Below are positions 34,047-47,300 of a stretch of 64,000 nt of DNA, one piece after another. This DNA comes from Macrostomum hystrix (taxonomy: Eukaryota > Platyhelminthes > Macrostomidae). Position 1 is the first letter of the stretch, and each line of letters starts with the position of its first letter. Below the pieces are notes generated by a model, which did no database searches, was not told where the DNA came from, and saw only the letters and a program-made list of their open reading frames with translations. The translations under genes and the position numbers were made by a program. The stretch covers positions 3,243,501 to 3,307,500 of the forward strand of contig CATNEN010000041.1 in the NCBI GenBank assembly GCA_950097015.1, written 5' to 3'.

Positions 34047-35019
34047 ATGGCGACGAGGCCATGTGGTCAGATTCCTGAGCTCTCAAACGACTCAGACTTA
34101 GAAATCTACGTGGAAAGAATGGAGCAATACTTCATACGCAACAAGATCGAGACTTCCGAAGCCAAGCGTGCTACTTTTCTCATGGCTATCGGCGAGAAAT
34201 ACTACAAGCTGCTTCGAGATCTGTGCCAACCAAAAAAATTGACGGACCTATCCTACGAGGTGCTGCAAGAAACTCTCCAGAACCACTGCTCTCCAGCACC
34301 GTCAGAGCTCGTGGCACGTTTCAAGTTTCAACGCCGACTCCAGCACGAGGAAGAGTCCTTTGCTGACTTCCTAGCAGGGCTCAAGTCCGCATCAGCCCAC
34401 TGCAAATTCGGCGCGTGTTTGGAAGAGCGACTCCGAGATCAGTTTCTATTCGGCATGCAGAGCGACACCCTCCGTCCGCGCCAAGCTCTTGGAGAGCTCC
34501 GACCATTCGTACAGCGGAATGATCAAGCTGGCCACTGACCTCGAGTCGGCTCTCAAATACTCCAGCGAGATGGCGCGCCCTCCTGCCACCAACAGAGTCG
34601 CAAATTCGGGTTCGACTGGACCAGCTTGGAGACAACGCGTCGACAAGCAGAAGGTCTCGCTTGGAGCTACATCATCCACTGCGGGCAGCTGTGATAGCTG
34701 CGGCGGCATTCATCCACGCCAGACCTGCAAGTTTCGCAACGCGAAATGCCATCGCTGTGGCAGAGTCGGTCATCTCAAAAAGGTCTGTCGGTCTCCAGAG
34801 TCCGTGAAGCTGCTCGACGAAGCCGAGGCTTCCGAAACGGATAACGAAATTAAGCTGATTCACCACCTCTCAACTGCTTCGAAATCTCCGATCCTGGTGC
34901 CACTGCAGGTGGAGAAAGTGCCGACTCACTTCGAACTCGACACTGGCTCAGCCGTCAGTTTGGTTCCGAAAGCGTTCTACGAGGCACACCTTTGGCGTGG
35001 CTTCATGCTAAGATTTTAA
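34047..35019 (+). pseudogene. Ty3/gypsy-like LTR retrotransposon: gag, zinc knuckle and start of protease, frameshifted and truncated
   Basis: The first frame (34047-34538) is gag-like (DLEIYVERMEQYFIRNKI, SFADFLAGLKSASAHCKFG, LRDQFLFGMQSDTL). Near 34470-34490 the homology moves to another frame (34489-35019), which carries KLATDLESALKYS, the zinc knuckle CHRCGRVGHLKKVC and the retropepsin active site FELDTGSAVSLVPKAFYE. The sequence then leaves the element at about 35000, with no RT or integrase. TGGCGACGAGG at 34048 resembles the primer-binding site of mag-type elements, which would place the 5' LTR end at about 34045. The copy is dead because of the frame break and 3' truncation. Confidence 0.8.
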
Positions 35020-35360
35020 ATGGCATTGGCAAAATGAAAGGGATAAAATATTATATTTATATAATATTCTAATCTTTATTATTTTTTACATTAATAAAAA
35101 CTTTTTACTTTATAAAAATAAAGAACGAGTTGATTCAAGAAAATAGAATATCAATCATCAATAATCTGTAAGGCACATCATGTTCAATCATACTTCATCT
35201 TTAGGTACTCGTATGTTACGTAAAACCTAAATTTGGAAAAATACACTTATGATTTGTAGCAGTTTTTCAGCAGTATAACAGAAATAATCGGATTCGACAG
35301 TGCACAGTCAAGTTTATACTCGTGTACCAAGTATTAGGAAAGATAATTTTGTTATGATTT

Positions 35361-35470
35361 TATTGGTAGGAGGATGGCCGCACATGAGCACACGCTCTCA
35401 GGCCCGACAATTTTTATGCTTCTATTGGTAGGAGGATGGCCGCACATGAGCACACGCTCTCAGGCCCGAT
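35361..35470. repeat. two-copy 62-bp direct repeat
   Basis: TATTGGTAGGAGGATGGCCG and CACATGAGCACACGCTCTCA occur at 35361 and again at 35423, almost unchanged. No gene is nearby on the plus strand; the 3' end of the ankyrin kinase lies 480 bp to the right. The rest of 35020-35947 shows nothing else. Confidence 0.85.
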
Positions 35471-35947
35471 AATCGACATTTAATCTGGATACTGAAAATG
35501 TCACTACACGGAGTCTGAAAATTTACAGGCATGCCGTATGGGGCCACGCTTATCAATAAAGGCCCGTTTAACACTGCCATCAAATCACTAGTTTTAGATG
35601 TACCTTTATTTGATATTCAAATACTTCGTATATGGTTATTAAAAAGTATGCACAACTATGTAAAATAATGTAAAGTATGTACTCGTACAATTGTCTATTC
35701 CAGCTCCTTTGAAGGCAGTGTGAATGAGCCCTTAACCTTGCTGAGCCCAATGTTAACATGCTAAAGCATGTATGCACTTTGACTTTGAAGTTGTTAATCT
35801 TGAGTAATTTGAGAGAACTCTGATTAATGAATGAGTTTTGCGAATTTAACGGTTGCCTTATTTTTGGCGCAGATGACTTGATAAGCAGTCCATAGGCTCA
35901 TAGACCGGCGATTTTGTTGATTAGGTGATTAGGGAAGTTCATTTGGG

Positions 35948-38849
35948 TCAGTTGCCTGCGAGAAAGGGATGTCGCAGGAGGGTCTCCATGCTGGGGCGCG
36001 CGCCAGGATCCTTTGTCACGCACTTGGAGTAGAAGTCATGCAGGTTCCTGGAGCATCGGCCTAATGGGAGTTGCGGCATCGGCATGGAGACGATGGCTTT
36101 GATCATCTGACCCTGTGGCAGGCGGCAGTTTGGGGGCAGGATGTGCGCCATCTCATACACGGTGCAGCCGAAGGCCCACACATCGGACTTGGCCGAGTAG
36201 ATCACCCGGTCGGCGCTACTGTCTAACAGCTCTGGTGCCATAAAGCAAAGCGTTCCGCACTGGCTGGTGCTCGAATAAGCCACTGTGGTGGAGATGATCT
36301 CCTTCGCCAGGCCGAAGTCAATCAGCTTAACGGAGCCCTCGTTGGACAACATCACGTTCGAGCACTTTATATCTCTGTGTAGCACGGCATTCGGCTTTCG
36401 GGTGTGCAAGAAGTTCAGAGCTTCGCAGATCTGAGGAATGACAAGCAATGAGAGTCGTTGGAATAATATTCGCGCATCTTAAAAAGGGTTTTACATTGGG
36501 ACGATGAAATCCCAAAGAAAATATAGCAGCACAGGAAATAATTGAACCATACCTGACGAGAAAATTTACGGATACCAGACTCATCAAATGGCTGCCTTTG
36601 ACGTTTCATCAGATCATGGAGGCTAACTCCTGAAATTAGCTCAGTGAAGATACAAAAGTCCCCGTTGGCCTGCTGCTCGCACTTTAAAAAGACCAAGATG
36701 TTAGGATGCTTGATGCCGCTAAGGATCTCGATCCCTTTCTTCTCCTGGGAGATGATCCGAGTGACCTGGTCGTTCATCATGCCCCGCAGCTTCACGATCT
36801 TTACGGCCACAAACTGATGTTTGTCCGTGATGGCTTTGTACACCATGCCAAACCCGCCCTCGCCGATAGGCTTCTTACTGCCGTCCTCCTCGCACATGAT
36901 GTTCCACTTTTTAAAATTAGGATCCAGGCCACTTCCGACGGCGCTGCAAAGCGTATAGAGAAACCTTTTTGCATCCGTGTTCAAAACAATCAGGGTTTCA
37001 CAACTCAACAAGACCAATATATTTTTTGCGATAACCAACGATAGACTTACGAGGGCATCTCAGTGGTTTCTTTCTGGCGCTGGGGCCCGCGGCTCTGTCG
37101 ATAGAAGCCGGACTCGGCCAGTTTCTCCCGGGCGCCCGGTTCCTTCCTAGTCTGCATCAGGACTGTCAGCATGGCCGCCTGATCCGCTTTCTTGGCCAGC
37201 GCCTCAGCATTTTCACCTTTCTGGTTTTGCTTTCTGACGCTGCAGCCGCAGCGAACAAGGAAGCTGACCACTTCTGTGCTCGAGCCTTCCATGACTGCTA
37301 CCATCAGTGGGGTATTGCCGTTGGCGTCTGGAGCGTCCATTGGAGCGCCAGCATCCTTCAGGAATTCCACCAGATCGAGATTGCCACTCTTTGCGGCGAA
37401 CCAGACGAGAGTTCTGCCACGATTGTTCTTGGCCGACATCTTGCAACCGAGTCGATGAAGCAGCTCAACCATCTCCTGGTTGCCCTGCTGCGCAGCACAA
37501 AGAATTGGTGTGTCACCATCGTTATCAGCGATATCCATGTCAGCACCCTCGTCAGCTAGAGCTGTCACGACATCAGTGAGGCCGTTGTATGCGGCTCGCA
37601 GCGCCGGACTGATGCCACGCTTGTTCCTATGGTTTTTGTTACTGCCCTCCTTTAGCAGGTACTTCACGACCTCATCGGGACCCACCTGGCAAGCGCCTAG
37701 CATAGCTGTCTCACCGTTCCTTGCATTGACGCGTGTCAGTGAAACGCCCATTTTTTTCAACTCCTTAAGCATCTCCAGGTTTGATGAGTCCGCTGCACTC
37801 ATTGCTAGGTCGTAACCTTTGGAGTTCACATGTTTCGGATCAGCACCAGCTTCCACGAGGATCTTGAAGATTTCCACCGAGCCTTGCTTCACTGAGCACT
37901 CCAACGGTGTTCTACCATCTTCGTCCTCATGGTCCACGTGCGCTCCGCTCCGAATCAGCGCGCGCACGATGTCTTCGTGACCGTTGTTCACAGCCGAGAA
38001 AATTGGTGTTCTACCAGAGTTATTCTCGTGGTTCACGTTGCAGCGCTTTTCAAGCATGAACTGCACCACCTCGAAGTGGTCGTTCTGAGCTGCACAGAAA
38101 AGAGGAGTGTTTCCTCGGTCGTCAGCCAGTTCAAAGTCTGCCTTTTTTGCTGCCAGCAATTCGATGATGTCCAAGTGCCCGTTTAGTGCCGCGATAAAGG
38201 CCATGGTTCGCTTCTGGCCAAGCTGCCGGTCAAAGGCCTTGCGATCCGGACTATTCTGCAGCCAAAACTCTATAACGCGAGTGTTTCCTTCCTGAGAGGC
38301 GCTCATCAGAGTCTTATCGTGAATCTCAGCATCGTAGTGTAGGCAGTGCGAGACGCCCTCGAGTGCAAACACCATCGTCAGATTGCGCTTTGTCAGTGCA
38401 ACATCAGACGCTGAAAGGCCTTTTTTGTTAAGATGCCTCACGTTGGCTCCCTTCTCAATGAGCAGGTCAGCGGCTTCATCTTGTCGATTCAAGGCGGCCA
38501 GAATGAGCGGCGTGTCTCCGTCATCGTCGGTGGCCTCAATGTCGGCCCCAAGTTTCAGCAGCTCTTGCATCATATCCAGTTTTCCCTCATGCGCAGCGAC
38601 GTGAAGCGCCGTCACGCCTTTGCTGCCTCGCACATTTGGATCGCCACCCTTGCGCACAAAGGACTGACACTGCTGTCTATTGCCTTCAGCTGCTGCTTCC
38701 AAGAATATTTTCACGTTGGAAGGCATGCTATCGATGCTCTGGAGGTCGTCAGGTGATGCGCCGAACAGAGCGCCCAGCTGCATCAGCGCTTGAAACAAGA
38801 GCTCTCGCTGCTGCGTATCCATACAGGCTGAAGTTGAATACATGTTCAA
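35948..38849 (-). CDS. ankyrin-repeat protein with C-terminal protein kinase domain
   Basis: Three minus-strand exons, 38849-37051, 36943-36553 and 36430-35948, join in phase to 890 residues. Residues about 45-575 are a long stack of roughly 15 ankyrin repeats (for example GVTALHVAAHEGKLDMMQEL, GNTPLFCAAQNDHFEVVQFM). The kinase spans about 610-887: glycine loop GEGGFGMVYKA, VAVKIVK lysine, LHRDIKCSNVML catalytic loop, LIDFGLAK, GTLCFMAPEL, and DVWAFGCTVYEMA. All catalytic residues are present, so it should be active. HRDIKCSN and the activation segment resemble STE/MAP3K-type Ser/Thr kinases. The substrate is unknown. The ATG at 38849 or an internal one at 38822, just after an acceptor-like TTCAG, could be the start. 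Confidence 0.9.
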
Positions 38850-40319
38850 ATACTTTCATTAGTTTACACGTATACTAAGTTAAGCCATTTTAATAGATTT
38901 TAGGCCCCTAATTATTGCGCTTAGTGATAATGACTAAATAATATAAGCTATTGTTTTGAAATAACAAGTTATATATGCGCATCATGCTACTTTAAAAAGA
39001 GCATCGGAATATCTTTCTAGTTGGTTCCTTGTAAAGAATTTTAGTGCAAGCAGCTTTGCTTTCGGATTTTCGCATCAGGACATTTTAAACTATCTTATTG
39101 CTCTATTGGTTCATTCGATTGTCTAGTCTAGAAGGAACAGTCGTAACAGTAGTTGCGAACATATTATTTTGTTCCAGTAAACGAAAAACTTAAACCAAAG
39201 TTTGAGAGCTCACATAAACTTGTATTGAATCTTGTTACTTGTTGATTGGCGTAGGTGTGGGAAAGAATTGAACTTTTGTTTAGAATTTGAACGCTATCGT
39301 GAATGTTATTATGAATGTCTTCACAACTGTATAATGCTAAGCATTCGGAAATATGAGTATTTAATTTTACATCACGGAAACCTTTCTGATTCCTAAGAAA
39401 AATGGGATATTAAAAATCACTCAGCTCATGAAAGTTCCGATCGCTCACAGCAGTTCAATGATGACATGCTTACCTTTTGGCTCCGTCTATTTTAATAATA
39501 ATACGAGAACAATGTCCTTGTTGGCGGCAGAAAGAGGAATCGCTTGCTTAATTTTCAACGCACGGAGAAAAGCAGACCGCCCAAGTCTCTTATGCGGGCC
39601 TGCCACGGCAGCCTGCCTCCCTACTGTACTTCCAGTCCCACCCCAAGCCGGAGACCAATTGCTTTCTGCTGCCTGCCTCTCTTGCTATTGCGGCTCTGGC
39701 TCTACTTTTCATACCGTGCGGCAACAGTGGTTGGCAGTGTGCAGGCCACACGATACCTAACGCAAGATTTTATACGAGTCCGAATTAAAATAATGCGATG
39801 TGCTGAAGCGCTTTATCAGCCAAAGGCATAACACTCAAGTGAGCACCTTTCTTAACTCTGCCCACTCCGCGCAATCATAATAGAGGCGAAACTGAAAGGC
39901 GAAGAGTCTTTTCTCTGTGGTTTGCTCACTGCCGTGCAGCGGCCCCTCAAACTGACTACTGTAACTCGGACGCTATGCTTTGCATCATGGAAACTGATCG
40001 AGTTAAAGCAAGGGCCTCCTGTACAAGCGTGTATTCTCCTATGGCGAGTTGAAAGTATGAGACTAAACTGGCACACAAAACTCATTCTTTGAAGTCTGGC
40101 TCCGGCATATTATAGAGCCACATACATTTACCAAAACGGCTATCTAACGAAGTCGCTTCCTGTGCAATTTTTTATTCCCTTATTAAAGATTAACCTAATT
40201 CGTAAGTTGTTAGCATCCGTCAGTCGCGTCCGTAGTATCCCACGAGCGTATTAAAGGGGCTTTCATATGGCGGGTTTTGTTAGGTTTTTTCAAACAACCG
40301 AGCAGATAGGGGCGTCAGA
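38850..40319. other. intergenic, no recognised gene
   Basis: AT-rich to about 39.4 kb, then mixed. Open frames at 39428-39831 have no recognisable domain. The part next to 38850 should hold the ankyrin-kinase promoter. Confidence 0.45.
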
Positions 40320-41880
40320 TTGGGGCCTAAAAAGCAAAAACTCTCACCCTGGTGGAATCCGGCGCTTGAAATCCTCTGGCGCAAGGTTAAATCCCTCCAG
40401 CGGAAACCATCCAAAAAGACCCAGCATACCTGCCCGCTTATCCAGGACGTGATTCATGACTTCAAGCGTGAGACCAGGAAAGCCCCGTCTGAAAAGGGTG
40501 CCATGAGTGCTGAACTGGAACTCCCGCCCTAACTCTTGCGCATGCAGTTAAAAGTTAAAACGCTCACTTTCGATAAAAAGTCAAAGCTGCACTCACTGAT
40601 AGAAAAACTGGAAGAGCGGCTCGCTTAGAACCACGGGTAATTGCTGGACATTATGCTATTTTGCCGAATTCATTTGAAACAGTGCCCTGGCGACAGAATG
40701 CTTCTTGGGGCCTTAGACTATGCGTTATAGGGCGGCGCTTGTCAAGCCATCATGAGTGCAGCACCCTCTACCCCCTTTGAATGCCCTGCTGGACCTTCCC
40801 CTTTTGGATCTGTTTATCTGTGGGGGAAGCGATGAAAACTGCTCTTCATCTTAGGTGGGTAACGCGGGTGTCTCCATCCAGAAGCAGCTTACCTTCAGCG
40901 AGCGGAACCTCCGGCCGTATCGCAACCTTAGCCTGCGGTACCTGGACACGGCAAGAAGCCTGCTGATCCTATGGACCGAATTCCACCCACGCCATGCCCA
41001 GACGCTCAGATTCAAAATCAGCACTCCGCACCGACAAAAGGTGCGAGATCATGGGCATCCACTGGTTCACAGACTGGTCCCAAATCAACTCTGTCTCTGG
41101 ATTCGGCTACTGTATTGTGTCATTAGGTAGAACTATACGAGTTATATAGCAGATTGGCACTAGCTCTACGTTTTCCAGAACAAGTTCTTGCCATCAGCTC
41201 CTGCATCCTGGAACTGATCTGTCAAAAAGTCTACGGAGCATATGTACCACTCGGAAAACCAAGGCGCGGTCGCCCTTGGATGCACGCTCACCAGCTCCAT
41301 CGCTTCGAACCCTGTAACAAGGTATTTTTAGGGAATCCCCCGGCCTCGGGCCACATAGTAACGATCGAACTGGCCAAAAGCCTTGCCAAAGCAGACTCGA
41401 TGGGGCCCCCTGCCCGCGCTCTTTACCCCATTGCTATTGTCACCTCTCGGATTAATCACTGCAGCGTGTCATCCAAACATAGGATAGGTCAATACAGCCG
41501 ATTGCGGCATCTTGGAAGCCCTGGCTTGGAATTATCCACAGGGACATCAGAGCAGTCACCATGGACCTCTCTGGCCATGGCTGTTTCTCCATAGGAATGG
41601 CTATCTGCAACGCAAAGTCAGCAGTAGTGAAATGCCCTTTCTGCCTCCGGAGCGTTATTTGCGGAGCATTTCCGTAGCTATAAACTGCCCCGGCCACCGT
41701 ACCTGAGAATTACCACTTGTCAGCTTTGTTCGATACATAGCTTGTTCGCCACCGGATGAGCAATTCTCCACCCACTCTACTCTCCGGTAGAGGCCGCGCT
41801 GTGGATGCCGGCATCACTGGATCACCTGCGCGAAACCGCAGTTTTAGTATTCCGTGGTCGCAAGGGGGGTGGCGTGCAGT
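40320..41880 (+). pseudogene. possible degenerate LINE remnant
   Basis: A short frame at 40320-40532 contains LSPWWNPALEILWRKVKSLQ, similar to the PWWN linker between endonuclease and reverse transcriptase in many LINEs. The following 1.3 kb has higher GC than its surroundings and several broken frames, without a recognisable RT core. The extent is uncertain. Confidence 0.4.
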
Positions 41881-44318
41881 GAGACTTTTTGCTTCATCTT
41901 AATTCGATTGAATAACTCATTATTTTGTTGTACATATTATTATTTTCAAATGAATAGTCATTAAAAAGAATGTGCAATCGCTTGTTTCATTTTGATGGTG
42001 GATGAATTGTGAATCAGCGACACCTAAAATTCCTAAGAGACCTAAAAGACCTAAGAGTCGTACCAAAAATCTAGCAGAGGTAAAATTACATTTGAAGCAA
42101 TGCTCTAAACAAAAAATGTTAAAAAACGCTTAACTTGAAAAAAGTTAAGAGTTTCAGAAAACTTAATTTCCATCTTCCTGCCCAAAAGAACAACATTTTG
42201 TTATAACTATTGACTTTGGATTAAAAGTTTACTAGGAAATCTAAAGCTTTCTCTGTAGACAGTAAACTGCATTGCTTACATAATTTGTTTCGGAGACATT
42301 GTCCAAAAAGTGCGTTTTAATCATCCGAATATTTACAAAAATTATTAGAATCTCATTTTTACTTTTATTTGCCAATTTAATTTTTACTAAAATATTTATC
42401 GCATTTTTGTAATCTCAAATATATATTCTTCTTGATGCAAGAGCTTCGGCATTGACTGGCCTTCCCGATTGGGACTGGTCAGGGCCCAGACTAAACAACA
42501 GCAAAATTATAGTTTCGGAGAAATTGAGATGTTGCCATACGTGTACATACACCCTTGTATGTGTTAAACATACCATTATGATTTACAAAGAAGTTACAGA
42601 CTTGGCTATGCTATATGGCTAGCTTTAACTGTGAGGTGTAATTTTTCTCATGCTTGCTTCAATGTAAGCCTAACATAATAATGCTCTTTGTATACACTAT
42701 GTTTGTTGATCATCTTTGATATGAATTAAGAGTGAATTAAGGAATTAAATGAATTAATGTAAACTAAAAAAATAGGAATTTTTTGCTCTGCCAGAAAATT
42801 CTTACCAGAAATCTCTGGTGCACATGCACACAACACAATATGATCTTAAGTGTGGGCCTAAAAATATATTAGCTAATATAATGTAGGTAACAAACTACAT
42901 AAAATTTATTTAGTTAATGGTTCTACATGTTTACTTTATGTATACTTCATTATTATAATAAGTATTGTTGAAGTTATATAAACTTATTCTATAGAACCTT
43001 TTGTTAACTTCAAATTTTGTCTAAATTGGCAAGCATGAAAAAACTTATTAAAGTTACATTTTATACACTGACAACTAAATTATTTCTCTCCCTATTTAGC
43101 TTGTTGCTATATCAACATAAGTAAGGGTAGATTATATTCTACTTGAAAATTAAATAACAAATTTTGTCTCAAGCTTGAATGATATGTGCATGTGTAGTAT
43201 AGCTTCATATAACATACATGTGCAACACCCAGCCGAAGTGGCCGGGTGAAACGAGTGCCAAGCAAGGTAAGTCGCAAAAACCAATCGACCAAGTGCAAAA
43301 AAATCAAAGGGGGGACCAAGGGACAAAAAAGGAAGGCATGAAGAAAAGGAAAAAGGGGAGAGAAAAAAAGAGCAAATGAGAGCAAACTAAGTCATAAATT
43401 GAGCAATGAAACAAACTAAGTTGCAAATGAGAGCAAGCTAAGTCTCACGGCTGGCTAAGATTTGGGAGGTTGCGCATGTATGTTCATATAATGATAGCTA
43501 TTGTAACAACTAAACTATAACATTAAACAATATAGTTGCCACTGTATGGTCAAATAAATCACTTTGCTTGCTCACTTGCTAACATTCAAGTACTTGCTTT
43601 AAATCTTGGGAGCCATAGTCAGGAAAGTGGCACAGCATGTGTTTGAATAAATTTTGGAAGGACAATCTGTGCACCATCTGTGTGCTGTCTGTGCGCCAAT
43701 TGTGTGCCCTCTATGTGCTGTTTCTGTCCCCTAACCCTGACCCTACACTGAAAAGCACCCTATTTTAACCCTAAGGGTATATGATATATTAATGTTACAA
43801 AATAAGATACGCTCATACAGTTAGGTTATACCATTCACAGATCGTCGCCCAGGTTGATAATCTACTCTAACTGTTGATCATCACTTTCATTAGTGCATAC
43901 TTGTGTGCAGAGACCTTAGTGTATGCTATGCTTGTGCATCAATGTGCATTGCCTAAATGCCAACTGCCAGAAATATTGCATGTTTAACAATATATAGTCA
44001 ATATATTATTATTTGTATTGTAGTATGTATTGTATACTTCAATTTAATTTCACAGTCTTTGTATGCATTTTCTTTTGCTTTTGTAGTTAATTGTTGTTTG
44101 TCGTTTTTCAGTCCAGTAATGTTTATGGTCTACCTAGCTATAAAAAAACGACTCCCAGAAAAAATTATTTGAAGCCTTTGTGCCATGACTCTAATAGTAT
44201 TTCAAGGCTTGTAATACACTATGTAAAACAACAAGTGGCTAAATAACTTCAGGTAAGTTGCTCAGCAAATTAGTGCCAGCTTCCAGTTTGCTGATCAGCA
44301 AAGCCGGCTGGGCCCACA
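41881..44318. other. AT-rich intergenic region upstream of DGAT1, no recognised gene
   Basis: AT-rich with short frames only. A purine-rich patch lies at about 43300-43390, and a run of near-repeats of TGTGTGC/CTGTGCG occurs at about 43665-43720. The DGAT1 promoter should be at the right end; a TGATCAG acceptor-like site lies about 20 nt before its ATG. Confidence 0.45.
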
Positions 44319-47300
44319 ATGTCTGCTGAGACTCGCAGGCGGCCCCACAGTGGTGCGAAGGAATCCAGCAAGAACGGCGCCAAGGACGACTTAAGCTTTG
44401 GCAAGAAGGTCGAAGCAGCCGAGTCCAGGCGGCGTATGCCCCGGAGCAGCAGCCTGAACCGACTGCAGGACATGGAGACGCTGGAGCGGGCCATCAAGGA
44501 GATGGCGCCAGACAAGCCGTGAGCAATTGTTTCGTTTCCCCACCTCCCCTCTGCCTCCTACAGGCTGCACAGCCAGACGGACAGCCACTCTCCCACCCCC
44601 TCTGCCTCCTACAGGCTGCACAGCCTGACGGACAGCCACTCTCCCACCTCCTCTGCCTCCTACAGGCTACACAGCCTGACGGACAGCCACTCTCCCACCC
44701 CCTCTGCCTCCTACAGGCTACACAGCCTGACGGACAGCCACTCTCCCACCCCCTCTGCCTCCTACAGGCTGCACAGCCTGACGGACAGCCACTCTCCCAC
44801 CCCCTCTGCCTCCTACAGGCTGCACAGCCTGACGGACAGCCACTCTCCCACCCCCTCTGCCTCCTACCTAGGCTGCACAGCCTGACGGACAGCCCGTTCT
44901 CCTCATCGAGCGGCTTCAATAACTTTCGTGGCCTGCTAAATCTCGGCCTTATTCTGCTGGTGGTTTCAAACTTCCGGGTGGCACTGGAGAATATCATCAA
45001 GTATGGCATCCTTGTCGATCCACTCAAACTGGTGGAGATTTTCTTGTCCTCTCCTGGCCAGTGGCCGTGCATATCCCTGCTGCTGCTGGCCAACATATTC
45101 ATCATCATTGCCTTCGGCCTGGAACAGCTGGCTGAGAACTTCCGGCTGATGTCGCCTTTGCTCTCCTGTATTCAAGTGATCAACCTGTCCGCTGTGCTCT
45201 TTGTGCCGTCCTACATTATTTTGAGGGACCATCCTAACCCATGTGAGCAGCCTTGCTGATGCTGGGACGCTGAGTGGGGTGTGAAGTTTTGTTTGTTGTT
45301 ATCGTTTTTCGGCAGTCTGGAAGTTTACAGTTGCCGTTTAGATTGATGCAGCGCATTCTGTTGATGCTATAAAGTGTAACAGGTGCCACCCTACCTAACC
45401 CTACTCAGTCTTTAGCGCGCCTACCTTGGGAATTTACTCCATTCTATTCCTGAAGCTGTGGTCCTATCGAGACGTGAACTCCTGGTGCCGGCTGGAGCGA
45501 CAGCTGCGGCTCAGCAAGCGCTCGGAGCTCAAGCGGAACAAGAGCGTGGCATCCGCCCTCACCGACACCGGCGCTGACGGAGACGGTGGCAGCGAGCGGC
45601 TGAAGCTGGCGAGAGACGCCTCGAGCCAGTCCAGTCTCATCTGCTACCCAGAGAACCTCACATTCGGAAATCTGTACTACTTCCTTATGGTGCCCACCTT
45701 GTGCTACGAGCTTAACTTTCCCAGGCTCATGCGGATTCGCAAGAGATTCCTTGTTAAGCGATGCTTGGAGCTCGTGTTCCTCACGCAGGTGTGCAGAGCT
45801 GTGGGGCTCGACTTCACCATAGTGGGAACAGACATTAGTGTCAGACTAGAGTTGTCAGTGGTGGGAACAGACATTAGTGTCAGACTAGAGTTGTCAGTGG
45901 TGGGAACAGACATTAGTGTCAGACTAGAGTTGTCAGTGGTGGGAACAAACATTAGTGTCAGACTAGAGTTGTCAGTGGTGGGAACAAACATTAGTGTCAG
46001 ACTAGAGTTGTCAGTGGTGGGAACAAACATTAGTGTCAGACTAGAGTTGTCAGTGGTGGGAACAAACATTAGTGTCAGACTAGAGTTGTCAGTGGTGGGA
46101 ACAAACATTAGTGTCAGACTAGAGTTGTCAGTGGTGGGAACAAACATTAGTGTCAGACTAGAGTTGTCAGTGGTGGGAACAAACATTAGTGTCAGACTAG
46201 AGTTGTCAGTGGTGGGAACAGACATTAGTGTCAGAGTGGAGTTGTCAGTGTCGGCAGACATCACAGTCTCAGCATCAGTCAGTATCAGTTGCTGGTTTCT
46301 GACTAGAGCAGCAGGTGTCGAATGCAGTTCCTGCTTCTCATCTGCAGGTGATGGGCGCGCTGACTCAGCAGTGGATTATTCCAATCCTGAACAACTCGGT
46401 GAAGCCGCTGCAGGCCTCCGAGTGGCCGGTGGTGCTGGAGCGGCTGCTGAAGCTGGCCATTCCCAACCACCTCATTTGGCTGATCTTCTTCTACGTGTTT
46501 TTCCACTCTGCGCTGAATGTCGCTGGGGAGCTGACGCTTTTCGGAGACAGAAACTTCTACAAGGACTGGTGGAACAGCGAGAGCGTGACCGAGTTCTGGA
46601 CGCTGTGGAATGTCCCTGTGCACCGCTTCGCCAAGCGGCACATCTTCACGCCGCTGGTTCACCGCTGGGGCCTCAGCAAGCTGATGGCCTCCGTTGTGGT
46701 TTTCGCCGTGTCCGCCTTCTTCCACGAGCTGCTCGTCTCGGTGCCACTGCGCATGTTCCGCCTCTGGGCCTTCCTGGCCATGATTATGCAGGTCATTGAA
46801 TGGGTTGGCTGCGTAATTATGCAGTGATTGAATGGGTTGGCTGCGTAATTATGCAGTGATTGAATGGGTTGGCTGCGTAATTATGCAGTGACTGAATGGG
46901 TTGGCTGCGTAATTATGCAGTGACTGAATGGGTTGGCTGCGTAATTATGCAGTGATTGAATAGGTTGGCTGCATGATTTCGCAGTGATTGAATAGGTTGG
47001 CTGCACGATTTCGCAGTGATTGAATGGGTTGGCTGCATGATTTCGCAGTGATTGAATAGGTTGGCTGCACGATTTCGCAGTGATTGAATGGGTTGGCTGC
47101 ATGATTTCGCAGTGATTGAATAGGTTGGCTGCATGATTTCGCAGTGATTGAATAGGTTGGCTGCATGATTTCGCAGTGATTGAATAGGTTGGCTGCACGA
47201 TTTCGCAGTGATTGAATGGGTTGGCTGCATGATTTCGCATTGATTGAATGGGTTGGCTGCATGATTTCGTAGTGATTGAATAGGTTGGCTGCATGATTTC

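Noticed and set aside
41154-41594. 146-codon frame with GKPRRGRPW
   Set aside because: No conserved motif certain enough to assign. Only included as part of a low-confidence LINE-like remnant.
45804-46347. Exon extension of DGAT1 through the 36-bp array (frame stays open)
   Set aside because: DGAT1 homology jumps from LTQ at 45788 to VMGALTQQW at 46348 with good donor and acceptor. An insert of about 180 residues of repeats would break the enzyme.
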